Assembly (NCBI GenBank): GCA_964574635.1
Contig: CAZNOG010000004.1
Coordinates: 62,001 to 126,000, forward strand
Origin: CAZNOG01 sp964574635
GTDB lineage: Bacteria > Bacteroidota > Bacteroidia > Flavobacteriales_D > Cryomorphaceae
Reading direction: 5' to 3'
DNA: 64,000 nucleotides
The notes below the pieces were generated by a model. That model saw only the letters and a program-made list of their open reading frames with translations, was not told the DNA's origin and ran no database searches. This document shows positions 1 through 9,700 of this stretch, one piece after another. Within the stretch, counting starts at the first letter, position 1. Each line of letters opens with the position of its first letter. The translations under genes and the position numbers were made by a program.

Positions 1-1
1 T

Positions 2-233
2 ACACTTGTAAACCCCGACAACCAGAGGGTGCCCGCGACACCCGGCAACGATCGGAAGGTGTTTATTACATTTGTAATGAAATTTGGAATACATTCATCC
101 TCGATACTAATTTACTCATTATCAATTGGCGCAGGTATGTGTGTTCGACCTTATATTTAACCGGCTCGTCAGTCCGTGTTTTGTGGGTTTGAGTTCGTGG
201 TTTACCTTTGGTACGTCGGCTATTTACAAATGT
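2..233. promoter_or_regulatory. Three copies of a 10-base operator-like motif before the XRE gene
   Basis: The decamer ACATTTGTAA occurs at 68-77, inverted at 224-233 and as a one-mismatch copy (ACACTTGTAA) at 2-11. The last copy ends four bases before the ATG of the XRE regulator at 238. The 67-74 stretch also reads TACATTTG, which fits the Bacteroidota -7 box TAnnTTTG. Repeated sites around the start of a repressor-type gene suggest autoregulation; this is inference from position and repetition only. Confidence 0.4.
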
Positions 234-237
234 CATC

Positions 238-624
238 ATGGAAATACAGGATCGCATACGGACCATCATCAAGGTGAATAACCTAAATGCCTCGACATTC
301 GCCGAGCGAATCGGAGTGCAAAGTTCCGGCGTGTCTCACATTCTTTCCGGCCGCAACAAACCTTCCATGGATTTCATCGAAAAAGTGCTGAAGGAATTTC
401 CTCGCGTCGACGCGGGGTGGTTGATCACCGGAAATCCGCCCGGGTACAAACAGCCGATGGAAATGGACGAAAAAACGAGTGGGGAGCCGACTCCGGATAG
501 AAACGCCCCGGATCCGGCTGCGGAAGACGTCCCGATTACCGTTCCCAAAACCGGAAGGAGAATCGAGAAAATCGTCATATTCTACGATGATCGTAGCTTT
601 GAGGAATATGTCAGCAACAAATAA
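238..624 (+). CDS. XRE-family helix-turn-helix transcriptional regulator
   Basis: A 128-residue protein with a Cro/C1-type helix-turn-helix in residues 1-65; the recognition part reads AERIGVQSSGVSHILSGRNKPS. The rest is polar and low in complexity, ending in a short basic and hydrophobic segment. The ATG at 238 is preferred over a TTG at 208 because the domain starts at once after it. The gene overlaps the next one by 17 bases, so the two are probably co-transcribed. Regulators of this shape are common single genes in Bacteroidota. The target is unknown; the nearby repeated decamer suggests it controls itself. Confidence 0.8.
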   Translation: MEIQDRIRTIIKVNNLNASTFAERIGVQSSGVSHILSGRNKPSMDFIEKVLKEFPRVDAGWLITGNPPGYKQPMEMDEKTSGEPTPDRNAPDPAAEDVPITVPKTGRRIEKIVIFYDDRSFEEYVSNK

Positions 625-1105
625 AGTCGTCTTCCTCGATAGGGACGGCGTCGTCAATCACGATCCGGGCGATTATACCGCATCGGTCGACGATTTCAGA
701 TTCTTGCCGGGAGTCCTCGATACTTTGAAGTCGTGGACGGAGATGGGTTTCTCGTTTATCGTCATCACCAACCAAGGGGGAATCGCCAGAGGGCGATATA
801 CACTGGAAGATTTCTCGAGAATCGATAAAAAAATGTCGGACGCCTTCCGCGATTCGGGCATCGCCTATTTGGAAACGTACTATTGTACTCACCACGATTT
901 GGTGGGAAAATGCCTGTGCCGAAAACCCTTGCCGGGTATGCTGGAGAAGGCCATCGCACGCCACAAAGTGGATCGCCGACACGCCTTTATGATCGGCGAC
1001 AAGGACCGGGATGTCGCCGCCGCCGAAGCCGCGGGAATCCGCGGGGTGAAAATCCCTACCAACGGCGGCTTGGCCACCATCGACCCCAACGAAGCCATTC
1101 GGTAA
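608..1105 (+). CDS. gmhB: D-glycero-D-manno-heptose 1,7-bisphosphate 7-phosphatase (HAD family)
   Basis: A 165-residue HAD phosphatase of the histidinol-phosphatase/GmhB type. The nucleophile motif DRDGVVN places Asp11 and Asp13 at the active site; motif II lies in IVITNQGG and the late acidic motif in MIGDKDRD. A zinc-binding loop with Cys93, His95, Cys102 and Cys104 followed by RKP is typical of GmhB. The family removes the C7 phosphate during synthesis of the ADP-heptose used in lipopolysaccharide core. The start at 608 is inside the end of the XRE gene and begins directly before the first beta strand. A related sugar or histidinol phosphatase activity cannot be excluded. Confidence 0.85.
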   Translation: MSATNKVVFLDRDGVVNHDPGDYTASVDDFRFLPGVLDTLKSWTEMGFSFIVITNQGGIARGRYTLEDFSRIDKKMSDAFRDSGIAYLETYYCTHHDLVGKCLCRKPLPGMLEKAIARHKVDRRHAFMIGDKDRDVAAAEAAGIRGVKIPTNGGLATIDPNEAIR

Positions 1106-1187
1106 AATCTCCGTCCTGCACGGAGGGGAATCTTCTTCTATAAAAATGGTGGTGGGAATAATGAGGGCAACTCAATCCTGAGCCACA

Positions 1188-1200
1188 CCCACAAAAACCC
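1188..1200 (-). repeat. 3'-end motif copy 1 (GGGTTTTTGTGGG)
   Basis: On the minus strand the sequence GGGTTTTTGTGGGTGTGGC begins two bases beyond the stop of the NUMOD4 gene at 1203. It matches about nine other copies in this window, most of them also directly downstream of a stop codon. Confidence 0.7.
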
Positions 1201-1202
1201 CT

Positions 1203-1805
1203 TTACTTCGAATCCCGTTCGCGCTTCGCAGTGCCCGGATCGTCGATCTTCACGTGGCCCCAATTCTCGCCCGACTTGATGCGGTACAACTGCATTTCGC
1301 TTATACCAAACTGCTTGGCTATGATTTTCAGTCGGGTTTTGCGGTTGGGGTCGAAAATCTTTTTCTTGATTCTCATCACGTCGGTAGACGTAAGCTTGTG
1401 GCCTTGATGCAGACGCTGCTTCTTCCGTTTTTCCCTGCCGGCGAGCACGTGAGGGTTGGACTGCTGGTGCGCGGTCATTCTATCCTTGTCGGCCCAAGCG
1501 AGGTTGCCGACGTGGTTGTTCAACTTGTTGAAGTCGAGGTGAATGACGTATACTTCATCTTCGCTTTTCTTGGGAATGAAGTGTTCGGCAACCAACTTGT
1601 GGATATAAAACGTTTTGGATTTTCCGAAAGGCCTGCATCCGAAAATGGGATAACCACCCAAATTTCCGCCTTTCAACAGTTTGGCGTTTTCGAAGCTGTC
1701 GGCAAAACTGGCGATACGTCCGTAGTTGGATACGGCATACGTCAATCGCAGTGCATCCGGTGGGAATTCAATGAGTTCCCACTTTTCATCCGGGTAAGTT
1801 CGCAT
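1203..1805 (-). CDS. NUMOD4/HNH-like DNA-binding protein
   Basis: A 200-residue protein. Residues about 5-60 resemble the NUMOD4 module (WELIEF, then VSNYGRIASF), and about 70-125 resemble an HNH_3 nuclease core, with VIHLDFNKLNNHVGNLAW keeping the His and the two Asn positions. The basic C-terminal part (IAKQFGISEMQLYRIKSG) looks like a helix-turn-helix. Such proteins occur as single chromosomal genes in Bacteroidota and related ones in introns and phages; whether this one cuts DNA or only binds it is not clear. The ATG at 1805 is used; a TTG-type extension to 1919 would add a non-conserved leader. Confidence 0.65.
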   Translation of the reverse strand: MRTYPDEKWELIEFPPDALRLTYAVSNYGRIASFADSFENAKLLKGGNLGGYPIFGCRPFGKSKTFYIHKLVAEHFIPKKSEDEVYVIHLDFNKLNNHVGNLAWADKDRMTAHQQSNPHVLAGREKRKKQRLHQGHKLTSTDVMRIKKKIFDPNRKTRLKIIAKQFGISEMQLYRIKSGENWGHVKIDDPGTAKRERDSK

Positions 1806-2006
1806 AATATAATCTTGGTGAATGGTGTTTGTCACCCATCTTAACCGGTTTCGGCGACAATGGTTCGATGGGTCGATCAAAAATCGGTATAATTCCTCGC
1901 CAAACCTCGGGAACAACACCCAAATTTCACAGTTATTTTTTCACCGATTACCCGGGTGTGAGCTCCGGAATTGCGATGCCAATCTTACATAACGAATGTG
2001 GGAAAT

Positions 2007-2036
2007 AAAAAAACCGCCTCGAATTCGAGACGGTTT
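2007..2036 (-). terminator. Rho-independent terminator of the YceI gene
   Basis: AAACCGCCTCG and CGAGACGGTTT form an 11-base stem with one mismatch around AATT. On the minus strand it is followed by a run of eight T. It lies 26 bases past the stop of the YceI gene at 2062. Confidence 0.75.
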
Positions 2037-2061
2037 TCAATTGATTCGAAAAATTTATGTG

Positions 2062-2727
2062 TCACGCACCGGCGTTCGTCGGGGTGAGTACGATGTCGAA
2101 TTCCAAGTCCAGGTCGTCGGACAATACTTTGTCTTGGGCGGGCATTTTGAACGCCACGTCAAACTGCTGACGGTCTACCGTCAACGTGCCGACGATGCGG
2201 AGGTTGTCGCCTTCTTCCTTGATCTCGAAGTCGTCGATCACAACGGGGTTTGAGTTGCCGCGGATGGTCATGGTGCCGTTCACCTTGCCGTTTTCCGTGC
2301 CGGTGATTTCAAACGTGGCCGTGGGGTAATCGGCGATGGCGAAGAAGTCGTCGGACGCCAAGTGCCCCATCAAATCGCTTCTACGGCTTCCTTCATCTTC
2401 GCCGTATCCGTCGTCTTCGGGGCTGATGGTGTGCATGTCAACCACGAAAGTGCCGTCGACGAATTGTCCGTCTTCGAGCACAACGCGGCCTTTTTCAAAG
2501 TCGAGCGTGCCGTAGTGCTTGTACAGGCTCACGCCGCCCACTTTGAGCATGTGGCCCGTCCAATTAATGGTGCTTTCGTTGGCATCGAGGTTGTACGTAC
2601 CGGAAAGTTCTTCGGACACGTTACTTTCCGCGGTTGTCGCGGTCTCATCCGAGCCGGAACCACAGGAAACCATAAACAGGCCGATGGCGGCCAATGCCAG
2701 GGGGGTGGTGATCGATTTCAAATTCAT
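2062..2727 (-). CDS. YceI-family lipoprotein
   Basis: A 221-residue protein with a lipoprotein signal peptide (hydrophobic LALAAIGLFMVSCG, Cys22 as the likely lipidation site), a short Ser/Thr/Glu linker and a YceI beta-barrel domain from about residue 42 to the end. YceI proteins bind isoprenoid-like lipids in the periplasm. Visible family features include the opening NLDANESTINWTG, the central HLASDDFFAIADYPTATFEIT and the closing GTLTVDRQQFDVAF. It stands alone with its own terminator. The natural ligand is unknown. Confidence 0.85.
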   Translation of the reverse strand: MNLKSITTPLALAAIGLFMVSCGSGSDETATTAESNVSEELSGTYNLDANESTINWTGHMLKVGGVSLYKHYGTLDFEKGRVVLEDGQFVDGTFVVDMHTISPEDDGYGEDEGSRRSDLMGHLASDDFFAIADYPTATFEITGTENGKVNGTMTIRGNSNPVVIDDFEIKEEGDNLRIVGTLTVDRQQFDVAFKMPAQDKVLSDDLDLEFDIVLTPTNAGA

Positions 2728-2866
2728 ACAATGGATTTTTTTGGGTTTTGGGCAACGAAGTTAGGAAAAACGCAGTAGTGGACTGCATCGAAAAATTCGG
2801 CAGGTCCATTGATTTTGTCTATGAGTGAGGGCGTACGACCTGAAATCTTTCGCACCCGGAATGGCC

Positions 2867-2900
2867 GGAAAACAAAAATGCCCGCGGTGGAGCGGGCATT
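2867..2900 (-). terminator. Rho-independent terminator without an obvious upstream gene
   Basis: A perfect nine-base stem (AATGCCCGC / GCGGGCATT) around a six-base loop at 2877-2900 is followed on the minus strand by TTTGTTTT. It would end a minus-strand transcript coming from 2901-3210, where no convincing gene is visible. Confidence 0.6.
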
Positions 2901-3210
2901 ATTGGTGTAAGCATCTTTCAACCGTTCAGAAATAGGCGAACGATTGGGTTCGTCATTAATACGAATGCATCGGCGATGGTTGCCTGAAAAAATGAAAAAA
3001 CTTCACAATCTCTATCAATCAGGCATTTGTGCCGTGGTCAAAGTCCAATTTGCCGCCAAATCCCCGGGTGCCGAGGATGGAAATCGTTTCCGATGTGCTC
3101 GCAATGCCGACGCGGAAGGGGAGGCATTCTAGCCCTTTTCGAATTGCAGCCGCCGATCGCGAAAAATTTGGCAGACTTGGTAACTTAGCCGCCGTATCTT
3201 TTACGTAGCC
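2901..3210. other. Intergenic region, possible minus-strand transcript
   Basis: No intact gene was seen. The minus strand is open from upstream to a stop at 3019 and codes for a short glycine-rich tail, but most of that reading frame is the reverse complement of the S9 peptidase gene. The strong minus-strand terminator at 2867-2900 suggests a small RNA or a gene remnant here. The plus-strand promoter of the peptidase should lie just before 3211; TATCTTTT at 3193-3200 is close to the -7 consensus. Confidence 0.3.
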
Positions 3211-5109
3211 ATGAGAAATTATCTGACTTTCTTCTTGTTTTTTATCATCGCCGGCCTGTCTGCCCAGCAAGTGATGACACCCGAAGTACTCTGGAGCCTG
3301 GGAAGGGTGAGCGCGAACGGCATCACCCCCGACGGAAAAAAATTGGTGTACACGGTAACCACACCAAACGTGGATGAAAACGATTTTGACCGCAGCCTTT
3401 TTGTTGTCGACCTCGCCACCTTTGAATCGGAACCTTTGGAGAGCGCCGACGGGGTACTCGAAGATTCCAAGGTTTCGCCCGACGGCAAGTGGCGGCTGGC
3501 CCACGATCGGGTGAAAATCAACAAGGTGACGGGGTCGGATTACTACCCCGCCCTCGACAAAAGCGACGCCAAAATCTACGATCATCTTCACTTCAGGCAT
3601 TGGGACACCTGGTCGGACGGGAAATTCAACCACGTTTTCCTCATCGATTCCCAAGGTGATTCAACCGACATTATGAGTGGCGAGCCTTACCACACCCCAA
3701 CGGTGCCTTTCGGCGGACCCGGCGACTACATCTGGACCCCCGACGGAACCGGGGTAATTTACGTCTCCAAAAAACTGTTCGGAACCGAATACGTCAACAG
3801 CACCAACACCGATCTCTACCATTACCACGTCCAAACCGGTCAAACGCGCAACGTGACTCCCGACAATCCAGGGTACGATACCGATCCGTCGTATTCTTCC
3901 AATGGCGTCCTCGGCTGGCTTTCCATGGCGCGTGACGGGTACGAAAGCGACAAAAACGACTTGAAGATTTTTCTGGACGGAAAAACGGTAAACCTCACCG
4001 CGCATTGGGATGGAACCGTTGCGGGATTCGAGTGGTCGAAGGACGGTCAATCCATCTACTTCAACGCGCCAATCGGTGGAACGGTCCAACTGTTTGAGGT
4101 GGAATTGCCGAAAACCACCGGACAAACAACCCCCATCCGCCAAATCACCGACGGAGTATTCGACGTCACCGACATCGTCGGACAAGCGGCCGACGGACGC
4201 CTGATTTGCGGTCGAACCGACATGAACCACGCGAAGGAGTACTTCGCCGTGAACCCGCGAACGGGTGAAATGACGCAGGTCACCCGAGTGAACGACGCCG
4301 TTTACGACGGCTTGAAAATGGGAAACATCGAAAAGAGAATGGTGAAAACCTCCGACGGCAAGGACATGGTCACTTGGGTAATTTATCCGCCCGACTTCGA
4401 CCCGAACAAGAAATACCCCACCTTGCTGTACACCCAAGGCGGACCACAGTCACCGCTGAGTCAATTCTACTCCTTCAGGTGGAATTTTCAAATTATGGCC
4501 GCCAACGGATACATCATCGTGGCGCCCAACAGAAGGGGAATGCCTGGTCACGGTCGGGAGTGGAACGAGCAAATATCCAAGGACTACGGCGGCCAAAACA
4601 TGCGGGATTATTTATCCGCCATCGACGCGGTTGCGGAGGAGCCCTACGTGGACAAAGACCGCCTGGGATGCGTGGGCGCGAGTTACGGGGGATTCTCGGT
4701 GTTTTATCTCGCCGGCATCCACGAGGGGCGCTTCAAAACCTTCATCTCCCACGATGGAATTTTCAATTTGAAAAGCCTGTACGGAACCACCGAGGAGTTG
4801 TTTTTCGTGAATTGGGATCTCGGCGGACCCTATTGGGATGAATCAAACGAAGCGGCACAAAAAACCTACGCCGAATTTAATCCCATGGATCGCGTGGGCC
4901 GATGGGACGCCCCCATCATGATCATCCAAGGAGGAAAGGATTTCCGCGTCACCGATGGCCAAGCGTTCGAGGCGTTTACCGCTGCGCAGCAGAGGGGAAT
5001 CAAAAGCAGACTCCTGTATTTCCCGGAAGAAAATCACTGGGTGCTGAGTCCACAAAACGGGTTGATCTGGCAGCGGGAATTTTTCCGCTGGTTGGGAGAA
5101 ACCCTTTGA
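3211..5109 (+). CDS. Secreted S9-family peptidase (prolyl oligopeptidase type)
   Basis: A 632-residue protein with a signal peptide (residues 1-19, cut near AQQ). Residues about 25-340 form a beta-propeller-like part with TolB/DPP-type repeats (SPDGKW, TPDGTGVIYVS, EWSKDGQSIYF). The C-terminal part is an alpha/beta hydrolase with Ser491 in GASYGG, Asp577 in QGGKDFRV and His609 in ENHW, the expected catalytic triad. The family cleaves short peptides, often after Pro or removing dipeptides, and here would act in the periplasm. Length and domain order fit dipeptidyl aminopeptidase/acylaminoacyl peptidases; exact specificity is unknown. Confidence 0.9.
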   Translation: MRNYLTFFLFFIIAGLSAQQVMTPEVLWSLGRVSANGITPDGKKLVYTVTTPNVDENDFDRSLFVVDLATFESEPLESADGVLEDSKVSPDGKWRLAHDRVKINKVTGSDYYPALDKSDAKIYDHLHFRHWDTWSDGKFNHVFLIDSQGDSTDIMSGEPYHTPTVPFGGPGDYIWTPDGTGVIYVSKKLFGTEYVNSTNTDLYHYHVQTGQTRNVTPDNPGYDTDPSYSSNGVLGWLSMARDGYESDKNDLKIFLDGKTVNLTAHWDGTVAGFEWSKDGQSIYFNAPIGGTVQLFEVELPKTTGQTTPIRQITDGVFDVTDIVGQAADGRLICGRTDMNHAKEYFAVNPRTGEMTQVTRVNDAVYDGLKMGNIEKRMVKTSDGKDMVTWVIYPPDFDPNKKYPTLLYTQGGPQSPLSQFYSFRWNFQIMAANGYIIVAPNRRGMPGHGREWNEQISKDYGGQNMRDYLSAIDAVAEEPYVDKDRLGCVGASYGGFSVFYLAGIHEGRFKTFISHDGIFNLKSLYGTTEELFFVNWDLGGPYWDESNEAAQKTYAEFNPMDRVGRWDAPIMIIQGGKDFRVTDGQAFEAFTAAQQRGIKSRLLYFPEENHWVLSPQNGLIWQREFFRWLGETL

Positions 5110-5120
5110 AAATAAGATTT

Positions 5121-5840
5121 ATGACGAACAAATCGGAAACGACGAAGTACGCGCTGGTCACCGGCGCAAACAAAGGCCTGGGGTTTGAAATCACCAGAAG
5201 ACTGGGATTCGCGGGTTATACCGTGTACATGTGCGGCCGGACGCAAAGCAAGCTCGAACAGGCCGCCGGACTGCTGCGGGGTGAGGGACACAAAACCGTA
5301 CCCACGGCCATGGACGTAACGGATACCGCGGCCATCGAAAAGGTGGTCGAGAAACTCCGAGAAGACGGCATCCGATTGGACGCGGTCATCCACAACGCGA
5401 CGGTGACCATCCATACCGACGAATCGCTGTTGACCGTAACCGACGGGGATTTGATGAACACTTTTTTGGTGAACGCCATGGGCCCATTGCGGTTGACCAG
5501 AGCCCTGATGCCGGTATTGAACAAAGGTGCCCGCATCGTGATGGTCAGCTCGAGCGCGGGGCGGTTTTGCAACGGCCTTTCCGATTTCGCCCCCCTGTTT
5601 TCCATGTCGAAAACGGCCATGAACGTGGTGACCCGAAGGCTGGCGAAAGAACTCGAACCGCACGGAATCGCCGTGAATGCCGTGGCGCCCGGCGATCTGC
5701 ACGACCAATTGATCGTCGAAGGTGAAAGTCCTTCGTCGGAAGTGAAGCAATCCGCCCAAACACCCGTTTGGCTGGCCACGGAAGTACCCGTGACGGAAAC
5801 GGGAAAGTTTTGGAGAAACAAAACCGTCATCGACTGGTAA
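5121..5840 (+). CDS. Short-chain dehydrogenase/reductase with Phe in place of catalytic Tyr
   Basis: A 239-residue Rossmann-fold SDR. The cofactor motif TGANKGLG lies at residues 12-19, and RT after YMCG suggests NADP preference. The Ser block VSSSAG is at 142-147. The normal YxxxK motif reads FSMSK, so the catalytic Tyr is Phe160 while Lys164 is kept. This substitution normally destroys reductase activity, so the protein may be a non-catalytic relative, or use another residue. It starts 11 bases after the peptidase and is followed closely by the glycosyltransferase, suggesting one operon. Confidence 0.85.
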   Translation: MTNKSETTKYALVTGANKGLGFEITRRLGFAGYTVYMCGRTQSKLEQAAGLLRGEGHKTVPTAMDVTDTAAIEKVVEKLREDGIRLDAVIHNATVTIHTDESLLTVTDGDLMNTFLVNAMGPLRLTRALMPVLNKGARIVMVSSSAGRFCNGLSDFAPLFSMSKTAMNVVTRRLAKELEPHGIAVNAVAPGDLHDQLIVEGESPSSEVKQSAQTPVWLATEVPVTETGKFWRNKTVIDW

Positions 5841-5847
5841 GCCCTTG

Positions 5848-6612
5848 GTGAAGTTTTCGGCCATTATCATTACGTACAACGAGGAAAGGAATATCCGACG
5901 TTGCCTCGAATCTCTGCGGGGAATCGCCGATGAAATCATTGTGGTGGACAGCTACTCCCAAGACAAAACCAGGGAAATCTGCGAGAGCATGGGGGCGAAG
6001 GTCGTGCAACACGCCTTCAACGGCTACGCCGACCAGAAAAACCGCGGCATCGCGATGGCCACCCACCCATACATCCTGTCCCTGGACGCCGACGAGGAAT
6101 TGTCGGCCGAGCTGAAAGCCTCCATCCTCCGCGTGAAGAAAGATTGGACGCACGACGGCTACGAAATGAATCGCATGACGAGCTACTGCGGCCGCTGGAT
6201 TCGCCACGGCGCGTGGTACCCCGACCGCAAATTGAGGCTGTTCGACAAGCGTTTGGGTACGTGGACCGGCGGGAAGATCCACGAGAAAGTGAGCATGGAT
6301 GCGGCGGCAACCATCGGCAGGTTGAAAGGCGATATTCTCCACTATTCCTTTTATACCGTGGAGGAACACGTGCAGACCATGAACGAATACTCCACCATCA
6401 AAGCGCAGGTAAAATACGACAAAGGCGTCCGCCCGGGCCTTTTCCGATTCTGCGTTCATCCCGTCGTTCGATTTTTACGTGACTTTCTGATCAAAGGGGG
6501 CTTTCGCGATGGGTTTTACGGCTACGTCATCGCGAGGAACAACGCCTTCAACGTGTACTTGACCTACGTCAAGGTCAGGGAGTTGATCCGAAAGGAACGC
6601 AGGGAAGAGTAG
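5848..6612 (+). CDS. Family 2 glycosyltransferase (WaaE/KdtX-like)
   Basis: A 254-residue cytosolic or membrane-associated glycosyltransferase of GT-A fold. The N-terminus KFSAIIITYNEERNI is the nucleotide-binding strand; SLDADEE carries the DxD metal site; the later part holds the basic WYPDRKLRLFDK segment typical of the WaaE-like branch that adds sugars to lipopolysaccharide core. The short length fits that branch. GTG at 5848 gives the usual start; a TTG at 5845 is possible. It begins seven bases after the dehydrogenase. Donor and acceptor are unknown. Confidence 0.85.
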   Translation: MKFSAIIITYNEERNIRRCLESLRGIADEIIVVDSYSQDKTREICESMGAKVVQHAFNGYADQKNRGIAMATHPYILSLDADEELSAELKASILRVKKDWTHDGYEMNRMTSYCGRWIRHGAWYPDRKLRLFDKRLGTWTGGKIHEKVSMDAAATIGRLKGDILHYSFYTVEEHVQTMNEYSTIKAQVKYDKGVRPGLFRFCVHPVVRFLRDFLIKGGFRDGFYGYVIARNNAFNVYLTYVKVRELIRKERREE

Positions 6613-6624
6613 GGTTTTTGTGGG
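6612..6624 (+). repeat. 3'-end motif copy 2
   Basis: GGGTTTTTGTGGG begins on the last base of the glycosyltransferase stop codon and continues as CGTGACG, close to the consensus flank TGTGAC. Confidence 0.7.
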
Positions 6625-6743
6625 CGTGACGTCCCGCGCGAACTCCCACAAGACCGTCTATGAATACCAAGAATCCAATTGAATCTCTCACACATCTCGC
6701 CTTGGTACTGCCTATATTGCGCACGCCATTTACCATCCTACAA

Positions 6744-9700
6744 ATGAAAAAAATCTACACCTGCCTCGCTGTCGTACTGCTTGTATTCTCCGCTTCGCAC
6801 AGCTTCGGGCAATCCGAAAATGTCCGCGAAATCGAGCAAATCAGAAACCACCTTCTGTCCGAAGGGGACTTGTCCGCGAAGGACTTGTCGGAATTGATAC
6901 ACACCGACCGATACGGCAGCGCGCAAAATCGCGTCACCCATTCCTATATGGCCCAAGCGCACGAGGGAGTGAAAATATTCAACACTTCATTGTCCGCGGC
7001 GTTTGATGCCGACGGGCAATTGGTCTCGGTGGCTTCTCGCTTCCTTCCCGTATCGAAATACGTGGCCGAATCGGTTCAACCCGCGATCTCGGCGGAGGCG
7101 GCCGCTCGAAACCTGACGGATCTCTCGGCCTTCCCGGGGCTGACCGTTCGTGAACACACCCGCGGTGACCAATCGAAACTCATCTTCACTTTGGACGGAT
7201 TCACACACGAATCCCGAGTAGAGCTCGGATTCTTCGCGAAGGAGGGTCACCTCTTGCTCTCTTGGATGTTCGATATCGAGTTTCCCGACGGCACGCAGTG
7301 GAATCAATACGTAGTCAGCGCGCATACCGGTGAGGTCATTCGAAAATACGATTTGGTGGTGTCATGCGTGCCCTTCGCAACCGGGACGAGTCACACCCAC
7401 AAAAACCTCCTTCCTCCCTCCCCGTCATCCGTACTGACCCCCTTCGACGGATCGGGCTATCGTGCGTTTCCCTTCCCGGTCGAAAGTCCCCTCCACGGTG
7501 AACGCGCGTTTTTGGAAGAGCCCGCCGATCCGGCCGCATCGCCCTACGGCTGGCACGACGAGGACGGCCAAGAGGGCCCGGAATACACCATCACCCGCGG
7601 CAATAACGTGCACGCATACGAAGACGTCAACGATTGGAACCTTCCGGGATTCAGCCCCGACGGCGGCCCGGAACTGAACTTTGATTTCGCTTACGATCCC
7701 ACAGATGTGGCGGAAAACTACCGTTCCGCGTCCATCGTCAATCTGTTTTACGCGACCAACCGCATCCACGACATCCTCTACCACTACGGTTTCGACGAAG
7801 GCGCCGGGAATTTCCAGCAACTGAATTACTCGGGCGAAGGACTCGGTTCGGATGCCCTGCGCGCCGAAGCTCAGGACGGCGGTGGAACCAACAACGCCAA
7901 CATGGCCACACCGGCCGACGGCAGTGCGCCCAGAATGCAAATGTACCTGTGGTTGACCACGGACATGAACAATGAGGGACTGGTCATTCACGAGCCGGCC
8001 TCCATAGCCGGGGCATATCCCATTTCCTCGCCCGCCGCGTTCGGTCCGGGACTTCCCGCCGAAGGACTCACGGCCGAACTCGGTTTGGCGCCGGACGCAT
8101 CGACCGACGTACTGGACCTGTGTTCCCCACCGATTGACGGCAGCTTGCTCGACGGCAGGATAGCCGTGGTGAGAAGGGGATCGTGCACCTTCGTGGAAAA
8201 AGTGCAAATGGCGCAAAATCACGGCGCGGTGGCGGTGATCGTCGTGAACAACGTGCCGGGCGACGTCATCAACATGGGTGGTGACCCCGGATCCATTTTC
8301 ATTCCGTCGGTGATGGTGACCCAAGGCGTGGGAGAGAACATCATCGCCGCCATACAAAACGGCGAATCCATGACGGCCACGCTCTCGCCCCCGGGAGGTG
8401 AAACCGTCAAAGACGCGAGCTTCGACAACGGCATCATCATTCACGAGTACGGCCACGGACTTTCGAACCGGCTCACCGGTGGCCCGTCCCAAGCGGCTTG
8501 CCTTCAAAACGACGAGCAGCCGGGAGAGGGGTGGAGCGATTGGTACGCCATCATGATGACCATGGATTTGGAAGCCGAAAATCCCGCTTACCGTCCCATG
8601 GCCACTTTTTCGGCGGGACAAGCCGAAGACGGAAACGGCATCCGGCCGGTGCCCTACGACACCTCGTTTTCGGTAAACGGGTACACCTACGCCGACCTGC
8701 CATCGAGTACATTGACCATCCCGCATGGAATCGGCTTCGTATGGTCCACCATGTTGTGGGACCTCACTTGGGCTTTCATCGACGAATACGGCTATGATCC
8801 CGACATCATACACGGATCGGGAGGCAACAACATGGTGATGCAACTGGTCACCGACGGCATGAAATTGCAGCCGTGCAGCCCCGGTTTCGTCGATGCGCGA
8901 GACGCCATTCTCATGGCCGATGAATTGCGCTACGGCGGACTGAACAAATGCTTGATTTGGCGAGCATTCGCCAAAAGAGGACTCGGCTTCAGCGCCGATC
9001 AAGGCAGCAGCGAAAGCGTGACGGACGGCACGGCCGCTTTTGACCTGCCCGCCCAATGCCTCGACGCAACCATGCCCCCGATCGCGGATTTCCAAGCCAA
9101 CGAGGTCGAAACCTGCACCGGACTGGTGCACTTTCAAGACTTGAGCATTCAAACGCCCCAATCCTGGCTTTGGGATTTCGGCGACGGAAACACCTCCATT
9201 CTGCAAAACCCTTGGCATCAGTACGACGCGCCGGGCGTGTATACCGTCACTCTCACCGTCACCAATACCCTCGGTGAAGACGACATCACGCGTACGGACT
9301 ACATCGCATACGCGCTGCCGGGTACTCCGACGGCCGATAACGCGCAAGGGTGCGCCGGAGAGGAGATTGTACTGAGCGCCACGGCCACCGGCGGCGGTGA
9401 AATCCGTTGGAAAAACGCCGCTATGGACGTCCTCGCCATCGGTTCCGACATTTCCGTGGTGGTTGGAGAAGGCACCACTTTGTATTACGCGGAGGAAATA
9501 ATCGGCGCTGTGGACACCGCGTACGTGGGGCCGGAAAACAGCTCCATCGGTTCGGGTGGGTACCACCAAAATGCCTTCGTCGGAACCGTGGATTTCACGG
9601 TGGAAAAACCGCTTACCATCGCGAGCGCGTGGGTCAACAGCGCAATGATGGGAACGCGTAACGTACATTTATGGAATGCCGCCGGCGGGGTGGGCAACAT

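Noticed and set aside
2..80. CRISPR-like or phage attachment repeat at the window start
   Set aside because: The three decamers are unevenly spaced and one is inverted; no spacer-repeat order is seen.
3019..3654. 211-residue minus-strand frame over the start of the S9 peptidase
   Set aside because: Mostly antisense to the peptidase; only the short tail beyond 3210 is independent, and it has no recognisable domain.
7425..9668. 747-residue open frame on the minus strand inside the M36 protease gene
   Set aside because: It is the antisense of a well-supported coding gene; the translation is rich in His, Arg and Val without domains, as expected for a shadow frame in GC-rich codons.
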